Source of the DNA: Acephala macrosclerotiorum
Taxonomy: Eukaryota > Ascomycota > Leotiomycetes > Helotiales > Mollisiaceae
DNA: 64,000 bases
Assembly: GCA_014904845.1 (NCBI GenBank)
Contig: MU119303.1
Coordinates: 62,001-126,000 of the forward strand
Direction of reading: 5' to 3'
The notes beneath the pieces were generated by a model. The model was not told the origin of the DNA. It did no database searches and worked only from the letters and a program-made list of their open reading frames with translations. The translations under genes were made by a program, and so were the position numbers. Shown one piece after another: positions 35,001-47,137 of this stretch. Numbering within the stretch: position 1 is the stretch's first letter; every line of letters starts with the position of its first letter.

Positions 35001-36891
35001 CATCTGGTGGTGATATTGGTACCGTCCTTGGACTCGTTGGCATCGGATCCACACTGTTTTGAAATTTGCCATCCTTTGGCGTTGTCGGCCGCGACTTCGA
35101 CCCTTTCGCACTCTTCTTGGATAGACTTCTCATTTCAGCATCTTTCATAGCTGCTATTTCTCGCTCTCTGTCATCCTCTTCTCTCGTTTTCCGTCGCCCG
35201 CGTTCGGCGAACGCTGGTAGTTCATCAACCTCTAATATATCGTCGTAATCCGAGTCGGTCTCATCTCCTGTTCCAGAAGCCTGGCGCAGATGTGAGCTGG
35301 CATTATTTTTCTTTCCTAGGTTCAAGGGCGCTGGCGGAGCTTTTCGTGGTGGGGTAGGGAATGACTTCAGATTCTCATCTGGGTTTGGAGATGGTCCAAT
35401 GACGGACACAGAAGGGTTCTGGCTGGACATTGGTGCTCTTCTTGGTGGTGGGACATTTGGTGGAGGGCCTTTTGGGGGATCTGAAGGCAGACTTCTCGAT
35501 GGAGGTAGAGACGCGTTATATGGTACTTCCCTCACAACTTCAACCTCTTTCCTTTGCTTTTGACCAGCCTCAAACCCAGGTGCTGGGGCATCTGGATTGT
35601 ATTGTTGAAACGCGTGTTGAGTCGGGGACGGCATCTTGTGCTCCGCTTCGACCATGTTGTTCAATGACGACACCTGGAATTGCATGGCAGGCGGAGTAAT
35701 AGGATATGGAGCCAGAGCGACATCAATCGGTGAGTGAGAAAGCTCCTGCTCCGGTTCTCTTAGCCCAACGGATACCAACGCTTCCATGTTTTCTGGCTTC
35801 GAGCCTTCCACAGTCCGCGAATCCGAGGAAATTGTTGATCCAGCTTCAGAAGGTATGCTCGGATTTGACTCGACGGGTGATGGGTTCGAGACCTGCTGTG
35901 CTGCGATTTCCTTGAACTTCTTCCGGTACCGTTCCCTATCTTTCACGGCTCTATCGAGATCCTTGTTCAGGCCTAATATCATTGCTCTCTGCTTGTCCAC
36001 CAAACGCCATAGTTGTGTGTTTTGTGCAGAGATCGACTGCTTGTCCTTCAGCAGGTACTGTATAACGGCCTCTGGGCTTCCTGCCGCTCGAACCAGGTTC
36101 GCGATATCGGGTGATCCATCTGCATTCAAGTCTTGCGAGCCGGTTTTCGAGTGCCCACCACCCGACAGTGATGATATAGCAGAATCGATGGAAGATGTTC
36201 TTAGAGGTGCTCGTCCCATTTCTGCTCGATGTGCTGGAGTAGTGGCCGCCATCGTTGGTCGCGTGCCAGTAGAAAAGCCTCCTGGCGGCTTGGAGTTTAG
36301 GACAGGATCAGATACACTTCGTGTGGCCTCATTCGTCTCGTTGACAAGTCGGGCGTATCTGGAGGAGAGTACGTTAGATCCAATACCATTTATACATTCA
36401 ATTCCTATATACCTTGGTCTATCTTCTGGTGTCGAATCCACAGACGAGGTTTCTGATGTATAAAAGCTCTTCTCGGAGGCCAATAAGTCGTCCAGACGCT
36501 CCTTGGGAGATCGAGGTTGCTGAGGGCTTTGATGAACCGAGCTCGACGACGGCGAAGTATGATCGACACCACTTCTTGGGAAGGTAGTTCTTGTGGGTGT
36601 GACGCTGCTCTGTGGAGATACCGCTGCTGTCGTGCTGGTTTGTAAAGGACTAGGAGCAGCCTTGCGCTGAGACCTTAAGAGAGATCCAAGTCAGCGCACG
36701 TTTACACGGTAGCAGGAGCAGATGAAAATAGACTTTACAACATACCTCCTTCCAGTGTCTACGGTTGGGGATGAGTTGTTTGGTGAATAATGAGCCGGAG
36801 TACGCCCTACAGTGGGGCTGTCGTGAGGGAAGAACTGGAGCTGTGTCTGGGCATCGGAGGGTCCATCGTTCTGTTGCGAAAGTTGCGACAT
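32087..36891 (-). CDS. BEM3: Bem3-like Rho GTPase-activating protein (PX-PH-RhoGAP)
   Basis: Four exons on the minus strand: 36891-36746, 36673-36413, 36358-32190 and 32118-32087; 1,535 residues. The long third exon has no stop in 4.17 kb. Domains: Ser/Pro-rich disordered N-terminus with a coiled coil at about 248-287; PX-like segment at about 780-870 (FARSDGRELWRVEKDS); PH domain at about 905-1015 (NGYLTKRGKNFGGWKARYF); RhoGAP at about 1190-1370, with arginine-finger motif EGIFRLSGSS, LLKQYLRELP and NKMTVRNVGIVFSPTL. It should stimulate GTP hydrolysis by Cdc42/Rho at the polarised plasma membrane, PX and PH binding phosphoinositides. Domain order matches Bem3. The last exon encodes only LVDEESFFD. 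Confidence 0.93.
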
Positions 36892-39800
36892 CGCCCACCG
36901 GCTGCTGAGACTGCGTCTGCTATGCAGATGGACTGAGAAGCTCGACTAGCAATTGGCCGGCATTCGAGCCAAGATGGAAGGCTCGCCAGTCAGAAGAATG
37001 GGTGGCGCCTGACAGTGTGTGCTGGGGGCAGAGGGTTTCGAAATGCTGGTTGACCCTGATTGACGTCGCACCTTCGACGAGCACCGTTCAGGCGAGACTC
37101 TCGAACACGGAGCGAGCGTGCAATAGGTCCGCAGCCGGCCCGGATGGGCAGAGAAAGTGTGAGCAGGTGTGAGCAGAGTTGGAGCAGCTGGCAGTGGTCC
37201 ACGTTGGCTGCATGCGCAGGCGTGGGTGTGTGGTGTGCAGTCGTCCTGGCGTGCAGTCTTATGTATCGAGATTAAGAAATTATCACAACCGTCGACGACC
37301 AGACAGGCCTCACGTCAGCCACCAGATGCACTCGACGCAAAAGGAAGAGACGATTAGGGCAGTCGGAAAGAGCGAGTCATGAGAGATGAATGGTTCTCGA
37401 GGAAGAGAGGGGAGGGGAGGAGGCACAATGGATTGGGATTGGGATTGGGGTCTGCTCATGGATGGGATGCACGACGGGCAATATTGAGATTAGAGACTGC
37501 TCGCTCGCCAGTGCGCATTTGATTCGATCGAGCGATGGCAGTTGAATTTGGGCTGCCGAGAATGGGAATGGCCAAGGAAGGGGCCGTGGACATTTTACTA
37601 AGTATAATTAATTCGTACGAAGTACCGTAGCAAGTAAGCTGCACTGCGAATATTTGCAGGGCTGTCCAATTATGTGCCCATGTCGGCGCCTCCTATGCGT
37701 GACAGTTCGTCTCCATTCCCACGCTTCTCTCCGGGTGCATTGTATCTTTGCAGCCATGTCCAGGTTCCACATCCCAAGTTCGCAGCGAGAACTCTTGCAC
37801 AGCACCACGATCGCAATTCCCGACGGCTTCCCACCGTACGGTATCGTATCGCAGCGCGGGAGCTGGTCCAACCGCACCGTTACTGCCGCTGGCTCGCTCC
37901 CTTACTCCAGTGGCTGTTGATTGGCGACCATCTGATGACTGAGGGTCGAGGGCGCCATCCGAGGATGCGAAAAGAAAAGAGGTTGTCGATGCTGCCAGAT
38001 CGTTGGTTCCCACCACTGCGGTCGTCCAGTGCGAGCCGGTCATGCTGTGAAGACGCCTATCTGCATGATGCCATTTCGGCCAACGGAGCGAGCCTAAAGC
38101 CTGCCGAGCAAGAATTTTCTGAATATCTTCATTTCTGGCCCTGGTCAGGGGTGCATGCAAGCGAAGAGATATCCAGTTACGTTCGGAGGTCGACTCCTCG
38201 CGGTAACCTGAATCATGCTAGAGAAAGTTGGGGTCCATCTCTCAAGTAGAAAGTCTGCTCATCAGATATGATCCTATTACAGCGGTATATAGACATAATT
38301 TAAACTCGGCAGCGTTTAGATCGGCTATTCAAGAACCCGCAGGTTTAGAGAAAGCTCATCTCAAACCGCTCCAGATTGATATCGTCAAGTGACGTCCCGG
38401 GATCTCGATTAAGCTCATCAGGGTCAGGACCAATTGGTCCCAGAGGCAGAAGCGCCACACGAGCAATCCGTGTCACACAACGCATGTTCCTCGACCTCGA
38501 CCTCGATCTTCGGCTTGGCAAAGCATGGGGTAACAGGGGACTCGACAGAAGGAAATGACATTTGACATGAACCCGTGAAACAAGTTTCTTATTCCCGGAC
38601 ACGGAGTAAGGTTACAATGATAGATGTTCGCAGCTCTGTTCCTAATGTCTCAGATACCTACCCACTCCATTCAGAAGGCGGCCATGACCACCATTGCCAC
38701 TGGAAGTCCAGCAGCCGAACAAAGCATCGTCATGCACCTCATGGCGACCAAGTCGTTAACGGTCCACTCGCAACCCCGGATCGTCGAGCAGAAGCAATCA
38801 TCCTGTGCAACTGCACGCAAAAAGAAGTTATTCCCATCCGAGCGCTTGTGGAAACGGCAGTCAAACGAACCACGAGAGATATTTTCAGCCACAGCTGCTC
38901 GAGATGGCTAGACGGCTCCCGGAAAGGGCTGCATCCCCACGAACCTTCGCTCGCATCTCCGTTGTGGAGCGAATGAATGAGAGGAGAATGCGCCAACGGC
39001 TGTCCCTGCATCCAGGAAGGGATCTCGACGGACAGAGGAACCTCCTTCCAGATTTCAATGCTCTCTGGTCACAGCGCGGATGGTCACCAGGAAGAGGAAC
39101 GTTATCCGTTCCCGTCTTCGCGGTCGTGGGAAGGTGAAGGTGCTGACTTCGACGCTGACATCTCGCATCTTGCTAAATTTGAAGAAGCAGCCCTGATCTC
39201 AGGGGAACTTGGGCTGCATCACGCTGACCTCCCATTCCGTGCCGCCTCCATTCACAACCCCTCTCGCGACCACACCTCAAATCTAGCTCGCGATCCCACG
39301 ACGGCTGCACTGGCTGACAGCGGGCCACACACTTCTTTGTACCAAGCGCTACAGTGGAGAGGAGAAGCGGTGTGACGGTCGGCACAACCACAATGCTGTT
39401 CCAGTGGCGTTCCAGCCATATCAATCTCAATTAAGGACGGCACCAGGCCAAATGACGGTCTGTTCGCAACCCCACACAGAATCTATTGGCCGACGGCGAC
39501 CCTGAATATCGCTCTCGAAGCGAATGTCGTTGAAACAAGAACGTCGTGAAGCTTCGTGCTTGTACATGTAATAACTTTACCCAAGGCTGGGCGCTGTTTG
39601 CAGATGAACTTCGAGGACAAAGTTATTTGCACAGAAACTGTAATGGAAACACATAATCGCGGGCAAACGTGAAGAAGGGATAGAAGATTGTCCGAATGTT
39701 CGACCTTAAAATTGACTGGATTTCGAGGATCATCCGTGGGTCGTGAAGCCTCGAGATCTAAAGTGCTTGCAGCATGCAGAAACGCCCCCTTATTCGGTTA

Positions 39801-42408
39801 GCGAGCCATATGCAGGAGTCTGTGAGCACACGAAAGGCAAAAGTATGCCAGGAACCTCAAATTGGGGGTAAATCCAACTAACACACTACAAACACAAAAA
39901 TACAGAGCTCGCGAGTTATCATCCACAGATCTAGAACACAAATCACAACCGGCAGACTCTGAGACAGTCACGATACCACAACCCTTTTACCCAAACGCTC
40001 TGGGAGTCTCAACCACAACCATATTTTTGACATCACTCTCTTGACGTTCAAATCGTACGATTTTCGTCCTTCCTTCCATCCCAAATAGCAATCGATCCCA
40101 GCCCGCAACCGCTGCTGTCCCCTTGCTTCCCTTCCACGCATCATGCTCCCATTCGAGATATCGCAACGGTTGATCACTGTCTGAAACACCGTCAACCACG
40201 CCCCTTAATGCCCATCTCCCTCATCATCAAATCACCTGTCGTCTTGTAAGCCGCATCAAGATGGCGCACATTCGCTCCCGTTCGTACCAATAAGGGAAAA
40301 GAAAGCATCCCACACAACTGGTTCGTTCAGCTGCGTCGAAAGATTTTAAGCCTCTTCTTCACCTCAATTCGTTGGACGAGAGATCTCGAGTTCATCCTAC
40401 TCGGTGAGATGAGATGCAAGACTACGGACCTCATGCCGAGATATCACATGCCTCAACCAAGAAACCCTTCCATCTTAAAAGGCTATTACCAACTCTTCCT
40501 CGCCATCGTTACGCAAGCTCAACTCTTCATCCTAAGCTCCAAATCGCTCCAACCAATCACAACTCAATATCTCACCCTCCAAATCACATCAAGCGTACAC
40601 ATGACATTTTCACCTCTTAGTGGCTCACACCACCATCGAAATATGTATGTCATTATAGCTTCCGCCACGCAGCATACATGCACCAATAGTTCCCATTCCC
40701 TGCTTTCCGGATACTCATACTCATCGGTCAAGTCGGGATTTTTATGACGATCCTGAGCCTGCGGGCGACGCAGCGCCATGTTTGTGATGGCGAGCTGGAC
40801 TCCGGGCGGACCGATTCGTACCTTTCTCCCAAAGCTAGACGAAAATCTACGGAAATGTTCTCGTTCTTGGTGTCTTCTTCCTTGTTTGTTCTTGGGAAAG
40901 TTGTTGAAGAAAGGCAGTTCGTATCGCTGATTCGGCCCTGGGAGCTAGTCTTGAAGCCCAAGCCAGAGCTGGAAGTCGGGCTAAGGCAAAGTTACGGTTA
41001 CCAACCATCTTCTGTGAAAGGGACTGGAACATTTGGAAAGTTACGTTGTAATTGTTTACTCATCCTTTACGATGCGAATAGCATCTTGCCACGAGAAAGT
41101 CAAGTGGTCGAAGTCTCGCCTCGAAGCCAAGGCAGGACCTGTTCGTTCGCTGACGGCATTTCAGCTGCCACGACTGATATAAGCACCGAGAAAAGTCAAT
41201 ACGTGGTTCCCTAGAGCTAGTCTGAGACATTTTACTTGATGACTTCTTGATTTGAATTCTAGGTTCGTTTGATCCTGGTGGTCTTGCATCCTTTCTGACC
41301 ACCATGTCGGCAATATCATTTTCACGTGTGCCTCAGCCCTCAAAATGCCTAGTTCATACTATCACCCGCCTCCTTGTTTGTTCCTACTCCTTAAGATCAA
41401 ACAGCCTCGCGAGCATTTCTAGTCGGCATTTGCACTCGGAAAGGTACTCGTGCCGGTGTTCCTGTTCCTGTTCGTGCATCTCGGGGACCTGCATCTGTCA
41501 GTTCCCATATTGCACAGCCGGAGTCGTACATCGCATGTTCACATGTTCATGTAGCCTGCCTATCTTCGTTTGTGAACCATGCACTCATTACCCCGAGGTA
41601 TCAAGCCGAAGTAGTGATACCAGACTCGCTTCATCTTGCTTCTGTCCCCGCTTTGCAGCTTTTGTATGCGGTGGTCGAATGCTATAGCCGAGAGGACGCC
41701 AGACGTGTGCAACCAAACTGCGTGTTTCAACGTCATGTAAGCTTGCTCGAGTATTGATGTGATAGGTAGGTGATTGCATTAAACTTCGAGTGTTAATGAA
41801 CAACAACAACCGTTCACACGATGATGCGGCAGCTCTCGCATCAGCAAATCTAGACCTTTTGCATTTCTCGTTTGCAATTGCGACTTGTAGAATCTTTGAT
41901 GTTCAAGGGACTTCAATTCCTTTGCTGAAGCTAGCACTTTTGAAGTCCTAAGTCAGGCTTTGTTGAGAGTGATCAAGTCCAAATGTCATGCATTCCCTTC
42001 CTCCGCATTTAGCAACAAACACAGAGCAGATATAGCAGACAAATTTTGAACAAGGACTGGAATCAGCGCGGTCTATTTCATAGGCGATAGCATTCTTGAA
42101 CGTCCTAGATGGTGCGGAATTATTTACTTTCATACTTTTGAGTGCTGGCCCTCATCACCCAGAAGTTTCTTGCAAATCCTCTCTTTCCCTCAACGAGCAA
42201 CGAAAGAGCCCTCTCAAACTCCAATCAAAGCCTCGGGTATATTTCTTTACTTGACCTCTACCACCAGACTCAAGTGAGCCACTTCCCTCCCAGATGCTGC
42301 GAGCTGTTCTGCTATTGAGCCACAATGCCTTTGTCATATCTAGTATCTCAAACACACTTCTCGGGATTAATTCGTACCCTGACCCTATCATCGTTGGCAT
42401 CCATCAAA
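36892..42408. other. 5.5-kb spacer with no supported gene
   Basis: Many overlapping frames up to 190 codons on both strands, but none with ATG context plus motif, intron logic or codon bias that convinces. It contains GGATTGGGATTGGG-like short repeats near 37430 and C/T-G runs near 41450. Part may be regulatory DNA of the RhoGAP gene; the rest may be decayed sequence on the edge of the accessory region. Confidence 0.4.
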
Positions 42409-43346
42409 ATGTCCTCATTCCCGCCCAAAACCAAATGCTCATGCTATCTTTGCCCACTCCACACCAACCTGAAAACCCACACAAGCAGCAGCAATGCACC
42501 CTCTCCTACACACCAACCTCGTACACCAACTTCAACTTCATCCTCACCAGCACAAGCTTACGCAGCATCCCTAAAATCCCTCTCCCATCTCAAACACAGC
42601 ATCAGAGTCCTCCAAACCACCGCTGAAGAAACTCTGTACGACGATTCCAACCACCCCATCCAGACCACTTCTCCACACTGCTTATCAATCCATATACAAG
42701 CTCCGCCAAGTCCAAGTTTGATTCAAGTTGAACTTGGAATGGACTTGGATTTTTATAACCAAGTTCAATTCCAAGTCTAGATATTCTTATACTTGCCAAC
42801 CCAAGTTAACTTACCAAGCTTATAAAAAAAATTCTATCTGTTATATTACGAGTAAGTATTTATATTTTAAGAATGTACTCGCGAGTTTTAAACTAATTTT
42901 TTAGTGTTTAATATAAAGTTTTCTTAGAGAAATTTTTGTTTTTTAATAAATACGAAAACAAAATTAAGAAAATTTCCAACATTTAAAAGTCTAAATATAA
43001 ATGGGATTATTCCTGATCAAGTCGACTTGAATCAACTTCGCTCTAAACCCGGGCTTGGGCATCTATATCCAAGTCAGCATAATATGTGCCAAGTCCGAGT
43101 TTAAGTCTGTTTAAAAAAGCTCAAACTTGACTTAGACATCGACTTAGCGAACCTTGTTCATAAAAATTAGTTGAGGTTAAGCTAGGATATGACCATACTG
43201 ACGGGATCTTAGATGCATTGGAGCATGTGGTATGTTTGGAAGAGAAGGGCGCGAAGGATATGTTGAACTTGTTGGGTTATTTGAGGGAGCTTGTGGGTGA
43301 CATATATGGGAAAGTCGAGGAGATTGTCCGTGAGGGGACGGAGTAG
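42409..43346 (+). pseudogene. Small unknown gene split by an AT-rich insertion
   Basis: The 5' part starts at ATG 42409 (MSSFPPKTKCSCYLCPLHT), has a CxCxxC-like start and a Ser/Thr/Pro linker, then a helical segment (SLKSLSHLKHSIRVLQTTAEE) up to about 42680. After the AT-rich block, a helical, acidic frame resumes near 43185-43200 (DGILDALEHVVCLEEKGAKD) and stops at 43346. The two ends have normal GC content and look like one small protein of about 140-150 residues, broken by the insertion. No family recognised. The AT block has stops in all frames, so it cannot be coding, and no clean intron explains it. Joining is inference. Confidence 0.45.
42680..43175. mobile_element. AT-rich, RIP-like insertion with imperfect terminal inverted repeats
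   Basis: About 0.5 kb of AT-rich DNA. Its left end (ACAAGCTCCGCCAAGTCC) resembles the reverse complement of the right end (ACAAGGTTCGCTAAGTCG). Many differences are C/T, as expected after RIP. Several CAAGTC/GACTTG words repeat inside both ends. A target duplication could not be settled, so the limits are approximate and the superfamily is unknown. It differs from the hAT elements in this window. Confidence 0.55.
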
Positions 43347-44023
43347 GTTTCTGAAGAGTGTAGGATGAAGTTGAGGGAGGGAAGTTGGATGAGATTTTGG
43401 GAAGGAAATGCGATGATGAGTTTCGTCCAGTCGACCCACCTTATAGCTTTTTGGCAGCTTTTATAAATGAATAAAATTCGAAAAAGAAGCTTGGGACTCT
43501 GAGCTGAGTTGCTTGATTTCGTGTTTACAAAGTAATTTGAATGTTCTGATAATCAAATGGCTAGGCACTCGTAGAAGACAGCTTTCTACAGAGCCTTGGC
43601 CTGCACTATCACAACTTGCTCGTGGCAGTCTCTACGGAGTCAAGCGCTTCCACTTCAAGTCTCTCTCCTTCTCGCTCATATCAATCTTCGATAGCCTACA
43701 GTTCTTGTACAGTGCTATAATTCGACGATTTCGTCAGCAGGATTGAGCGTGGCGCAACGATGCCGAATGTATGCGCATTGATATCATTCGCTATGAATAA
43801 TCATTTGGAAATCACAACGCACACATACAGACAGCCAATGAGTATGTGCCCAGCCATACAGTACCTACCATCGGTCATCCCCGTTAACGCAGTTGTCTTT
43901 GTTTTTCTGTCACAAAATCCACACATCACCAACGCTGTTGAACAATGCTACCACTCCGACTAGGTACCTTCAACTCCACGACCTAGTGAAACCTGAAAGC
44001 ACTGAGTTAGCAGAATTCTGGAG
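43347..44023. other. Intergenic upstream of the HET gene
   Basis: No gene supported. Probably holds the former promoter of the HET gene whose ATG is at 44024. Confidence 0.4.
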
Positions 44024-44184
44024 ATGCTCTGTACCTTGTGTGAAGGCTTTGTTGCCTGGCTAGCTTCACCAAGAATTCGTACCGACCTCGCCAAAAAGTG
44101 TTCTTATTACTATTGGCACGATGAGCTCGAGCACTACTCACACTGCACTACGATTGCCAATCTTCACGAAGCCGCAGAAGGTGG

Positions 44185-44192
44185 TTGTTAGC
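44185..44192. repeat. Target site duplication, left copy (hAT)
   Basis: TTGTTAGC directly before the CAGCGTGA end. It includes the in-frame TAG (44189-44191) of the HET gene. Confidence 0.92.
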
Positions 44193-46972
44193 CAGCGTGA
44201 CCAAAATTAATCAAGTAACTCAATTATATTCTGAATATCTTGAATAGAATAGAATAGAATTAGATTCGTTCAAATCGTAAAATTCTAGAATATATATTCT
44301 AAAATATTTAGAATATTCTTGAATATCACGTGAAATCCACGTGCTATAGATTGAATATATAAAAATATAGCTAATAATATATGCTAATTAAAAAGTCTTT
44401 TTATTATTTTATTCTTTGATTAAATCTTTATATTTCTATAAAAAAACTAAATACAAATATCGACTAATTAAATTATAAAAATATTTTCAGTATTCTTTCT
44501 AATTTCTTTTATATCTTCTTCGTTTTCTTCTTTAATAACTCCTCAACTTTTAAGACAAATTATCTTTTCAAAAGTAGCTTTAGAAAGTCTATTTCGATTT
44601 TTACGTAAATTAAATTTAAATTTAAATTCTTTAAAATTTTATTATATAATAGTTAATTAATATTTTAATAAGACTTAAACTTTACAAATGCAATTAATAA
44701 AAGAATTACTAAATTAAGAAAATATTTTCTTAAAACAAGAAATATTAACGATTCAAATAAAACTTTATATATAGTTTTAATATTAGATCCTCGAATTAAA
44801 CGAGAAAAATTACAAGAAATTGATTTTTTTAATAGAAAATCTACGAATATTTATAATAAACTATATATCGATTATCAAATGTAAGTATATATTAATATTA
44901 TATTATTTATAAATTAATTTACTAATTATATTTTAATTACAAAACCGATTATAATAATTTTTAATTATTTTCTCAATAAGCAAAGAATTTAAATATAAAT
45001 AGAAACGAAAATGATTTAAATATTTATATCGAAAGTCAAAAAGAAAAAATAAAAAACGAACTTATTAATTATTTAAAAGAAAAAAGAGCTATTAGAACTG
45101 TAAATTTAAATTTTAATATTTTTAAAACACTTAATAATTATATATTAATCTATTAATTTTTTTATAAAATTATAATTAATTGTTTATAGATTAAACTTTT
45201 TAATTAGTAGTTTACAAATAGAGATAAATATTCTATATTATTTCAAATAACTCGAAAATATTTTCAAATTCTAATTATTTCGACTTTTTTTAAACGATTT
45301 TTTTCTTAAGAAATTTTAATTATTAGTTATTATTATCAAAAAAACTATAATCGTTTTTAATAATAGTCTTTAAAATATTTTGAACAACGAAATTAAAAAT
45401 ATAAACTAAACAAGAAATATTTTCTTGAAATTTAATTTCTCGTTTTAAATAATGCTTTATAAACGTTTTAATAAGTTTATCGTTTGACGAAGTATTATTT
45501 CTTATAATACTATTAAAAATAATTAATATTTTTGTAAATAAAATAAATATAAATAAATAAAATAAAATATTTTGTAATATTATATTTAATATTATATTTT
45601 TTGAGACTTAAAGTATTTAATAATACTTTATTTATATAAACACTAGAGTATTTATCTTTTAAATTTTTTATAGTAAATAAATAGAATTTCAATTCGAAGT
45701 TTTTATTAATAAAATGACTATAAAATAAATTAATAAATATTTTAAATAAATAAATAATAAAATACTTATATAGTAATTTTAAAATATGTATTTTGATTAA
45801 TAGTTGTTTAAATATCTAAAGTTAAAGAAAAAGAATTGTTTGTTTTAATATTATTTTTAAATTTTTATTTATTTGATTTTGTCGTTATAAATATAAAGTA
45901 ATTAATTCATTTATTAATATTTTTGAATAAATTGCAAGTATTTTTCTATCAAATTGTTTTTTAGTGTTTTAAAAGGTTTAGAAGCTCTTTATTGAGCAAA
46001 TGCATTTGTAATACTAACTTGAGAACTAGTAGTATCAAATGAATCGTTTAAGATTATTATTAGTATTTTAAAAACTTATTTATTTAAAATAAGATTTACT
46101 ATTTATACTATCGATTAATACTCTTTGCAAAGAATATAATCGAAAATTGCTTCGATAATAAGTTATATAATTGCTTATAGATTGATTTACTCGTTGATTT
46201 TTTTAGATTTTACTAAATAATAATTAATATATTATTAAATAAATTTAAAAAGTAATAATTTACTTACAATTTTAATATAAACATTTTATTGTAATAGTTC
46301 GAAAATTGTTTGAATTCTCGAGATTCTTTTTAATAAAATTAAAAGTTTTAAAGAATAATTTATGTTTAAAAACAAAAAAAGTTTGTTTAAGAGATTCTAA
46401 TTTAAAATCTGATTGATTTTAAACAAGATTAATCTTAGTCGATAAAGTTTGAAGTATTTCGAAAATATAAAAAGACTTTTGTAAGAGGATTTGAGTTTAA
46501 ACTAATTCGTTGATTTAATATAGAATTGTTTGTTAATTAAAAAAAGAGAATTATCGAGAAGAATTGGATTAATTTATAGAATATTTAATCTTTTTTTAAT
46601 ATTTTAAAGTATTCTTTTAATTAGAAATCAATTATTGATTTATAAGTATCTAAGATTCTATAGTTTTGATTTTTAATTAATTTATTAATAATTAATAAAA
46701 TTTATAAAACGTAGAACTTTCTCGAAGTAAAGTGATAATAAATGCACTCGCTTCTATTTAAGCGAAGAGTCTTGGCCTATTAGAGTCTAGCTATCGCTCT
46801 AAGCGAGCCTCTTTATCTATTTAAGTTAGACGTCATGTGATATTCAAATAAATCGAATATATTCAGAATAAGTTGATTTGATTAGAATAAAATTAGAGTT
46901 AGAAATATATTCTTTGAATAGAATTTGATTCAGGGGAGTAAATCAAATCAAATCAAATCATTTATCACGCTG
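44193..46972. mobile_element. hAT transposon, 2,780 bp, RIP-degraded and internally inverted
   Basis: Ends CAGCGTGACCAAAATT (left) and, read inward, CAGCGTGATAAATGATT (right); 8-bp duplication TTGTTAGC on both sides. The body is extremely AT-rich with many stops, as after RIP. Transposase remnants are recognisable. Plus strand, about 44681-45312: NAINKRITKLRKYF, LYIVLILDPRIK (hAT LDPR motif) and, near 45225-45310, a dimerisation-domain relic (RKYFQILIISTFFKRFFS). Minus strand, about 46060-45330: SLTLDI followed by a stop where Trp is expected, HFINKNFELK-like and CLVYIFNFVVQNILKT. The C-terminal half thus points opposite to the N-terminal half. Subterminal short repeats (AGAAT near 44245, AAATC near 46941) are present. 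Not autonomous. Confidence 0.92.
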
Positions 46973-46980
46973 TTGTTAGC
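46973..46980. repeat. Target site duplication, right copy (hAT)
   Basis: Second TTGTTAGC, identical to 44185-44192, directly after CACGCTG. Confidence 0.92.
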
Positions 46981-47137
46981 TATGTCAATTGATTGTGAGC
47001 CAAATTACGTTCGATATTCTTGATATAGCCGTAAGGCGTACGAGGCGAAGTCAGGCTTCGAACCTCTTCACTTTCGCCTAGGATGTACATATAACTGCTA
47101 TAGCACTAATAGCTGGGAACCTTTATTTCGATACGTT

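Noticed and set aside
37674..38249. 191-codon plus-strand frame in the 37-42 kb spacer
   Set aside because: Opens with GTG rather than ATG at its 5' end, overlaps an equally long minus-strand frame, and has no recognisable family features.
40744..41214. 156-codon plus-strand frame starting with ATG
   Set aside because: No motif, no homologous feel, other frames equally open; not enough to call a gene.
41304..41687. 127-codon Cys-rich frame
   Set aside because: The cysteines come from a TGT/TGC-rich simple-sequence run (TGTTCCTGTTCCTGTTCG) and not from a pattern; no signal peptide.
47031..47081. Candidate 51-nt intron (GTAAGG to CCTAG) downstream of the hAT element
   Set aside because: Good size and ends, but splicing leaves the wrong frame for the HET ORF at 47138; the GTGAGC donor at 46995 with an AG near 47050 fits better.
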